From assembly GCA_027924585.1 (NCBI GenBank), contig BSBM01000994.1, positions 14,655,001 through 14,719,000 of the forward strand: a stretch of DNA of 64,000 nucleotides. The letters are read 5' to 3'. The notes beneath the pieces were generated by a model. The model was not told the DNA's origin, did no database searches, and saw only the letters and a program-made list of their open reading frames with translations. This document shows, piece after piece, positions 56,661-64,000 of the stretch. A program made the position numbers and the translations under genes. The first letter of the stretch is position 1. Each line of letters starts with the position of its first letter. This DNA is from Larix kaempferi. Lineage: Eukaryota > Streptophyta > Pinopsida > Pinales > Pinaceae.

Positions 56661-57960
56661 GCCAATTCGATGTAGAAGAAGGTGAGAACAAGGCTTACAA
56701 TCATCTCGAGGATGGGTTACTCTACAATTTGGATAATATATGTGTTACTAAAGGTGATAAATTGCAACTCATGAGAGAGAATCACAACTCCAAATTTGCA
56801 GGGCAATTTGGTGTTAGGAAATTAGCTGCCAACATGCAAAGGTATGTCTATTGGCCTAGAATGCAAGAAGATGTAACTGAATTTATTAAAGGATGAATAC
56901 TTTATTGTTCAGAAAATCCTAGTAATGGGAAGAAAGGATTATACCATCCCTTATATGTTCCTAGGAGAGCAAGGGAGAGCATCTCCATGAATTTTATATG
57001 TATTCTACAAACCACTATCAAGGGACATGACTATTTATTTGTAGTAGTTGAAAGATTCAATGAGATTTGTATTATTATGCCTTATAAAAATACCATCATA
57101 GGAAACGAAACAACAAACATGTTCTTTGAGAAGGTATGGGTGCACTTCAATATATTAAGGAGCATTATCTTAGAAAAAAATACCATATTGATCATTCCAT
57201 TTTGGACTACACTTGGAAAGAAGATGGACACTAAGTTTAAGATATCTACAAATTTCCATCCACAAACAGATTGGTAGATAGAAGTAGTCAACATAAATAT
57301 GGTGCATCCATTGAGGGGTTATAACTAGAATCCTCTAGAGACTTGAGATGAAAATGTGATCTACATTCAACACTCTTATAATAGAGCAATATACACCTCC
57401 ATTGGAAAGTCCTAATTTGAAAAAAAAATTAGATATCTTCCACATTCATCTCTAGATGTTGTTTATTGATAGAAAGGGGGGGTGAGTGAAGACACCACCA
57501 GTGAAGCATTATGAGATAAAAAATTAATTGATAAGATTACGGAAATCCATTTACAATTAGAATAGACAATTGGAATAGTACAAAGCTAGAAATGACCAAC
57601 ACAGGGTTGAGAAAACATTCAAGGTGGGAGATAGATTTTCGTTTCACTTGAATAAGGAAAGACTAGAAGGTCCTTGTAAGAAGATCACATAATTGTGGTT
57701 TGGTGCTTTTGAAGTGTTGGAGAAGGTAGGAGATAATTCCTATAGACTTAGTGCACCTCCATATATGCACATTTACTCAATAGTGAATGTGGAAAATCTA
57801 AAAATCTATGAACCTTCCATGTTGGACTAGGAAACTGAGAAGGACTTACCTTCTATAGAGGACATAAAACCATGGGCTCAACCAGAGTTACCAAAACACA
57901 CAATTTTGTAGAAAACGTCTAGAACAATAATGTGATGATAGTATGAACTTTGGCAGGTGG
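56661..57960 (+). pseudogene. Element G integrase
   Basis: The zinc-binding part is at about 56680-56930: HNSKFAGQFGVRKLAANMQR, YVYWPRMQEDV, then a stop where the first C of the C-x2-C pair should be (ILYCSE follows). The core at 56970-57280 has SISMNFI (family: S-MDFI, so D became N), DYLFVVVERFNE and STNFHPQTDW. The C-terminal part near 57740-57830 has APPYMHIYSIVNVENLKIYE, typical of this gypsy lineage. The final frame ends close to ggcatgaggaag, the probable PPT. Many stops. Confidence 0.82.
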
Positions 57961-58084
57961 GGTGGAAAGGACAAATTCCAAGAAAGAATAAATGATACTC
58001 CAAGAAGAAGGTAGAGGAAAATTTCCTCAACTCATTCCATCAAATATTTTGAGGACAAAAAATCTCTTGGCATGAGGAAGTGTG

Positions 58085-58230
58085 ATTTGAAATGGGTCAA
58101 TATATAAGCTATCCTCTATTTTGGTGCATTCTGGGTGGAAACATTTGATTAATTGGCTTGTATTCCCATTTTACAAGCATGTATGAATTTGTACCTTTGT
58201 CGTCTAGAAGATTCCATGTCATGTTTGAGT
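58085..58230 (+). repeat. Element G right terminal repeat, decayed
   Basis: tgtgatttgaaatgggtcaa and what follows resemble 40898-41040 at about 65-70 percent by eye for 100-140 bp; beyond that I see no match, so one LTR is probably truncated. Confidence 0.5.
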
Positions 58231-58562
58231 GTATAAATTATTTTTTGGGGGGTCAAAAGTTTATCACTTACACAATACCCCTTGCCATGAATCTATGCTC
58301 TAATACCTTCCCAACTATCAAATAATCGTCTCAAATGGAGACAGCATGAGGATGTTATGCCTCCTCCAAGTTGACCTATAAATTTGAACACCATGGTATC
58401 AAATGGATTCCACGCCATCTCTCTGTTCTCATGCATGCAAAGCTGGTAACATGTGGACTTTCAAAAACATTCTAGAAGAATGTCGCATACAATAAAACCA
58501 TAACCCGCACGAGTTCTCTTTTTTTTGGAGGTGACATTTAGTAGTTGTTTTTGCCTCTATTT

Positions 58563-59353
58563 CGAAAAGTGATGACACCAATATCACCCTTTTTTTTTTG
58601 GCGGGGGGGGGGGGGGGGGGTTAAAATTACAACATTTTTGTAACCACGGGTGGTGCCATTGCAATCAAAACCCTAAATCAAACAAAACTTAAAAACTAAA
58701 ACTAAATGTTAAAAAAATAAAAAAATTTAACGTATTTAGAAATTTAAAAAACATGAAATCCAAGTAAAAATTTAAAAAAAAAAAACACCCTCCCCGTTAG
58801 AGTGGGGGCAAAGAGTGGGGTGGGAAAGGGGAAGGTTTTTTTTTTTGTTATTTTTGTTTTTTTGCTCTTTGATTTTTTTTGAATTTTTTTTCGAAAATTT
58901 TCTTTTATAAATTTTAAAAAAATTATAGTTTTTTTTTATTAAAAAGAATTAAAATATTTGAAGTTTTTTAATATTTTTTTAAATGTGAATTTTTTTTTTA
59001 AATTATTGTTTGTTTTTTTGTTTTTTTTTGGTTTATGAATATTTTTTTATAAATTTTTGTTTACAAATTTTGTAATGGTTAAATTTTCTTTTTTTAATCT
59101 GTCTTTTTTAACTTTTTTATAAATTGTGAATTTTAAATTTTCTTCTTTAAAAAAAAAAAAATTAAGGTGATTTTTTTTAAATTTAACCTCAGAAAAATTA
59201 TTGTGATTCTAGGAGGTCTACTTTTCAATATAGGGGTTAATTTAGGGTTTCATTTGCAACGACACCATCTGTCATTACGAAAAAGTTGTAATTTAACCCC
59301 CCCCCCCCACCCCAAGCAAAAAAAAGTTAGAGATACTGGTATCACCACTTTTC
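58563..59353. mobile_element. Inverted-repeat (MITE- or foldback-like) element, 791 bp
   Basis: The left arm 58563-58680 and right arm 59236-59353 are reverse complements over about 115 bp with scattered mismatches. Outer ends are cgaaaagtgatgacacc and its counterpart ggtatcaccacttttc; inner blocks are ttaaaattacaac and gttgtaatttaa, and ccctaaat with atttaggg. A G-run (58603-58620) in the left arm pairs with a C-run (59298-59308) in the right. The middle is poly-T- and poly-A-rich with no gene. No clear TSD, so the superfamily is open. Confidence 0.7.
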
Positions 59354-61894
59354 ATTTTGGGTTTTTTTTAGTGTTTTTGATGCAAAAATATGAATTTTTA
59401 TGGCTAGAGTTCTTGGTCTTTGTATATAGTTCTTGTTTTATAGTGTATTGGGTTGAGGGTCCAAAAATCCTAACCCTGATTGGGAGTTGGGGCATTCAAA
59501 TACCCTAAAACTAACCCTAGATGCTTACCATGTTATGTTAAGTACTCAGTCTCAAGGAAATGAAGGCTTTCCATTCTTTTGATGCTATTGCATTGTTCCA
59601 TAGATGAGCAACATAACATGAGTGGAGATTAGATCAGGACAAAGGAAATATAATATTTTGTAGTAGCCATTTTGGTTGTAGAATCATAGGTGAGTCCATA
59701 AAGAGTACTATTTCTTTTGTATTTTAATTTTATAAAAAGCAAGACATGAACATCATTGTTGACTATATTTTTCTTCCATTGTAGGTTTTCCAATGGTAAA
59801 TCTTTTATTATTTATATGGATTATGTTTTTTTTTTTTTTTATGTTATTCTTTTTACCATTCCAATTTATTTTACATTAAGTGGAAATAAGCTAATAAATA
59901 TAACTAAATTCTAAAATCCATTGTACTAAACTGTTTTGATAGAATATCCATAATGGTTTACAGACCATGCATACAAATAATTAATAAAACATAATTAAAT
60001 ACTAAACAAATTTAATTTAAATTTTGACATGATACTCGAGTAACCATTTCCATTTCTATAATGTATTTTGGTATTATATGACGGTAGATGTTTATTATTG
60101 TGTTTAAACCATCGTACAAAACGGTATCATAAGAAAAGAGGGAAAGGAGGGCAAATGAGAATAAGAGAAAATGATAATATTTTATTACTACCCACCTACA
60201 ACCTTTAGTTTCCAAACCTTTACCTATCTCAATTATATGTGAATTGATAATCACTTTTTGGAATTAGTCGTACATGTGAAAGATATGTTCCCATCTTGTG
60301 ATAGATATGTCGCATCTTGTGATAGATATGTCGCCTTCTTGACAAGGCACATGACGACAATGCAAGCATGGAATATATTTGCTCACTTTTCACCCTATGA
60401 AGTGGATTGATGTATAGTTCATTTGGGATCGCAGTTAGTTTGTTGCTCTTTATAGTATTTTTCCTTGCTTTTATAACTATGTGTCATCGTAGTTTGTTAT
60501 TCATGTATAGTAATATTGTTGTCATAATTTTGTAAAAATTATGGTTAATGATAAAATATTGTGTGAAGATTCATAGTTCACATTTATAATTTTGGTTAGT
60601 ATTTATTGATGATCAAATTTATATCATAAAATGTTTGGCTATATTTTAAAAAATAAAAAATTTAAAGGTTTTATATAAATTTTTTTTAATTTTATCGATT
60701 TTTAAATTAACTTTTTTGTTGTTGTTGTAAATTTGTTTCGATTTTAAAGCAAAATTTTTTAATCCTATGGAATTTGAGCGAATTATATTGGAAAAAATTA
60801 AATGGTGAATATTTTTTTGGAAAAAAAGCAACAAAATTAGCCCATGGACTAAATTTAGTCCCTAAAATTTTACTTGTTTCAAATTGAAGAGATTCTCTAA
60901 TTTTACGTGTAGTCTAAAAGTTCAACCATTTCAACCTGAAATATTTTATTTTTCTTACAAGATTTTGAAAAAATCAAAAATAATTTTTTTAAAATCTTGA
61001 TTACAACTGTCAAAAAATTTAGACACCCCCGAGTTTTTTATGGTGTTAAATTTGTTTCTACCATACCAAATCGTTGAATATTTGGACATCTTCCTAATTT
61101 ATTTGAATACTCAATAGAAAAAAAGTTGATAAAAAAGTTACATTAGAGATCAAAATTCATTTTTTGATGTTTTAGAAGCTAAAAGATAATGATATTGTTA
61201 ATTGAAGTTAGATTGTTTATTTGGAAGAATTACAATGTTATATCCTTTTCAAAGACTTATGTGAGAAATCCATATATGTGACGAGTTGTGTGAGAATTTC
61301 ATATCTAACATAAATGAATTTCTTCCCTATATTCTCATATTCTCCTCTACCTGGAGGTGAGCTTTCCATTATTCATATTCTCCACTAGGAAGTGACTTTT
61401 TGTATCATTAAAAAACATTGACTTACATGTTTGAAGTGACTTTTACATTATTTATATTCTCCACTTGGATCTAACTTTTGCATGATTAAAAAAATTTAGT
61501 TACAACAATTGGCTAAATATTTCAGATATTTATGTTGATTTCGTTCAAGGTAGGAATTTGGGAAAAATCTCACCCATAAAAAATGATGGTTTCAACACTA
61601 AACTCAGATATTTTACTATTTTCTTAGTTTTTTCTCACGGTTAATATGAAATATAGACCGTATTTGACGGGCAAAATGGCCCATGACAAGCATTTTGCCT
61701 GTCAAATGCCAATCCTGATTTTGTTAATACATTTTTTCCATGATCCACTTGGAAGTGATTTTGTATGATTAAAAATATTTCACTTACAACAATTTGGTCA
61801 ATATATATCTTATTGCCCATTTTCAGATATTGTTAATTGTGTTACAACAATTTAGTGAATATTTATAAATATTTTCTCTTACTACCCATTTCTA
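59354..61894. other. Gene-free AT-rich sequence
   Basis: No convincing frame. A short tandem repeat of gtgatagatatgtcgc lies at 60296-60335. Blocks like ctccacttgga...gtatgattaaaaa recur at about 61385, 61455 and 61745, which suggests a decayed local repeat. Confidence 0.6.
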
Positions 61895-62091
61895 GATGCT
61901 TATTCTTAGCTTTGTTAATAGAATTAGAATCGTGTGTGTTCAACAAATTGGATGAACATAAGTAGAAATTGTATAAGCTTAGTAGACATGTTGCATAAGA
62001 ATAGATACTTATTCTTAACTTTGTTAATAGAATTAGAATTAGGTGTGTTCAACAAATTGGATAAACATAAGTAGAAATTGTATAAGCTTAG
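61895..62091. repeat. Tandem duplication, 109-bp period
   Basis: 61895-61982 and 62004-62091 (88 bp each, separated by 21 bp) share tattctta, ctttgttaatagaattagaa, gtgtgttcaacaaattgga and agtagaaattgtataagctt with about five differences. Confidence 0.9.
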
Positions 62092-62889
62092 AATAAATTT
62101 GGGATCAAATTTTACATCTAATAGAAATGTAAAATATAATTGGTGTCAAATTTTAATTATTTTGGCAATAAGCATTGGTATATCGCTTTTTTATTTTTGT
62201 CAAACCAATTTGTACTGGTATCCACTGAGGGAGGCAGTATAGATACGTTATCTCTAATGTAGAACTATACCATGGTTCTACTAAATTGATATGATCCAAT
62301 TTGATGAGGGGTGAATCGACATAAATTCATCTTAAAAGGGGATTTACCAAACTCCGAGACGTAAACCCCTTTTTCAAATGCAAATATAGAGGAAGTTTTT
62401 TAATTTATCTAATTTTTGTACTTTTATATACATGCCATTGTAAATGTAAAATGTTTCAAATCTAATTTGAGAGAACATGTTATTTTTTCTAGTATTTTAT
62501 TTATTTTTATAATATTTTCTTATTTTTATAATTTTTTTTTTTAAAACATGTATCACCGTGCCTCTTTACGACAACAATTCTAACCTAGGATAAAAAAACC
62601 TTTCAATGTCCATGTCAAAGCACCTTATGTATGGTGCGTTTTGTCACAACGATGCAATATTTTTGAGTGCCATAAAAGGCATTGCATAATTCATCTATTT
62701 AACTTCACTAGGTTAATATATCGAGAGAAGTTTGGTCTATGTGCTATCCAAATATTCATTAAAATAATATATATAATAGACTTCACCCAATTGTGAGATT
62801 AACAATTTTTATTTAATTTACTGATCTATTATTTAAGAATACATTAATTATATATATATATATATAAACTCTCTAGATCTTAGAATAAT

Positions 62890-62930
<41 letters not shown>

Positions 62931-63090
62931 GCATCTCTATCTTAAAATAATGGATTTAGACTTTTAAAAATAGTAAAGATACTTTACAAACCATGGAATA
63001 ACTTATAGTCGTTCCAATGAGAACTAATTACCACCTCATTTCTACATTATTTTTAACCTTTACAAAGTCAGTATTAGACTAAAATAACCA
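62092..63090. other. Gene-free AT-rich sequence with AT microsatellites
   Basis: No coding frame. (AT)n runs at about 62849-62866 and 62891-62926, each next to a similar ctctctagatcttagaataatgg-like block, which indicates a local duplication. Confidence 0.7.
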
Positions 63091-63397
63091 TCTATGGCAC
63101 ATTATCTGAAACAAAAACCAATGAAAGCAGAGAAATTCCAGAGCGATCATCCCCAAATCCCCAAATGACCAAACAAGTACATGGATAAATCACATAAACT
63201 AGTGACATCCAGCGCATGTACCAAAATAGGAAGAAATGAAAATATAATATAACAAAAAATAACATATAAATATAGACAAGGAGGAGAGAAAAGTGATAAA
63301 TTTCACCAAAAAAGGACAACAAAGTGGAGCCCATCATAAAAAACTTAGGAGAATGGTGACAGGGGGATGTGCCGCAAGTGGAGAGCATGGATTGTGT

Positions 63398-63727
63398 TCA
63401 ATACCCAAAAGGAATGAATCCTTCCTCAGCCGAGAGAGCCTTCTTTGGCAGTAAGTCTGCTTGCATATTGTGCTCTCGATAAATGTGTGCAATCAAGACA
63501 TGAGGAAAGTATTTTAGCAGTAAATCCACCATCGACATCCAAGAGGAACGGGCCAAAGACCGAAGAGATCCACGAACTCTAGACCAATCTGTGATAGTAA
63601 GTGAATCACCAACAATGTGTTGAAGTGGGATGCATCTACATTTTGCAATGTAAAGTACCATCCAGAGTCCCCGGGTGTTTGTGCCCATACCCCATTCATC
63701 CAAACATGAAGTGTCTCGGGGCACCAC
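63398..63727 (-). pseudogene. RNase H-like (RVT_3) fragment, LINE type
   Basis: A 109-codon minus-strand frame shows the C-terminal half of the plant RNase H-like domain found at the end of LINE reverse transcriptase proteins: GMGTNTRGLWMVLYIAK (family has GxxTNxxAE, so the catalytic E is replaced), IVGDSLTITDW with the catalytic D in GDS, and IYREHNMQADLLPKKAL with the D of the last motif in place, then EGFIPF. The N-terminal strands and the RT are missing, and 63728-64000 shows no continuation. The sequence downstream on the minus strand (63397-63092) would be the 3' tail. It may instead be a stray cellular RNase H-like pseudogene. Confidence 0.7.
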
Positions 63728-64000
63728 ATTTCTATTCTAGTCTATCTCATTTATGTTGCCTTGTAAATTTAATCTGATTAAGAAATCTCAATCTTTTTAA
63801 CATTCTACTTGATACTGATATGACATATCTGATCCGTATTGAACGGAAGAGGGCATTTAAAATTAAACATCCACACTAGTGCAGCGACTTTTCGAATATT
63901 ACATTAATTGAAAAGTGGAGTGATGCCATCGGTGTAAATTGATATGTATAGTCTTTCATCCTTAGGGGCCTGTAAATTCTAGCGGGCTTCCTTTTACCGT
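63728..64000. other. No feature seen
   Basis: No frame, repeat partner or motif is recognisable up to the right edge. Confidence 0.5.

Larger units (their letters stand above)
40898..58200 (+). mobile_element. Gypsy element G, decayed, host of the second nested stack
   Basis: Domains in plus-strand order are gag (41184-42270), protease (42300-42702), then after the insertion of H, F and E, RT (55097-55800), RNase H (55820-56660) and integrase (56660-57960). Integrase after RT and RNase H defines Ty3/gypsy. The limits are inferred from a short terminal repeat: 40906-41000 resembles 58093-58190 (aaatggatcaatatataa and aaatgggtcaatatataa, then ctattttggt). LTRs are heavily decayed and the outer limits are approximate. 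Every domain has several stops, so the element has long been dead. Confidence 0.75.

Noticed and set aside
58600-58622. Long G run as an assembly gap or error
   Set aside because: The right arm of the inverted repeat has a C run at the matching place, so the run is part of the element, although its exact length is doubtful.
63092-63388. Minus-strand frame of 98 codons rich in F, L and Y
   Set aside because: It lies downstream of the RNase H stop in another frame, in what would be the 3' untranslated tail.

Overview
This window is retrotransposon-filled nuclear DNA of a land plant with a large genome. The elements are plant-type Ty1/copia and Ty3/gypsy families, nearly all with a primer-binding site complementary to initiator-Met tRNA. 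The DNA is AT-rich, insertions are stacked inside insertions, and I see no intact host gene, tRNA or rRNA. A gymnosperm would fit, but nothing here proves it.

The main result is two nested stacks, resolved by matching LTR ends and 5-bp target-site duplications (TSDs). Stack 1: 1-5636 is old sequence with a decayed gypsy gag. Copia element A (minus, 5637-35379, TSD aggct) inserted into it. Element B (minus, 10621-33304, TSD attgt), with 2.5-kb LTRs and no coding capacity, inserted into A. Two copia elements then entered B: D (plus, 11971-19492, TSD taaca) in B's left LTR, and C (minus, 20897-28636, TSD ataat) in B's interior. Stack 2: a decayed gypsy element G (plus, about 40.9-58.2 kb) holds a small TRIM-like element H. 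H holds F (plus, 42798-53674, TSD aaatt). F's 5' LTR holds copia E (plus, 44498-49300, TSD ggtct). LTR divergence judged by eye follows the nesting: A several percent, B a few percent, D about 4 differences in 667 bp, C 1 in 487, E none seen in 258.

Coding content: E has a nearly complete gag-pol broken by one in-frame stop. C has gag, protease, integrase, reverse transcriptase and RNase H, with frame breaks in two homopolymer runs. D and A are a non-autonomous copia family; D has lost the reverse transcriptase active site yet inserted recently. C and A/D share the PBS, the PPT context, a U3 motif, a palindrome beside the TATA box, and large tandem arrays between pol and the 3' LTR. C therefore looks like a distant autonomous relative and possible helper. 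F carries a long reading frame of unknown function instead of gag-pol.

The remainder (35.4-40.9 kb and 58.2-64 kb) is mostly gene-free. It holds a probable LTR edge with PBS near 36.95 kb, a 60-bp tandem array, AT microsatellites, an inverted-repeat element at 58563-59353, a 109-bp-period duplication near 62 kb and an RNase H fragment of LINE type at 63398-63727. Boundaries of A to F come from base-level reading of termini; those of G and H are approximate.
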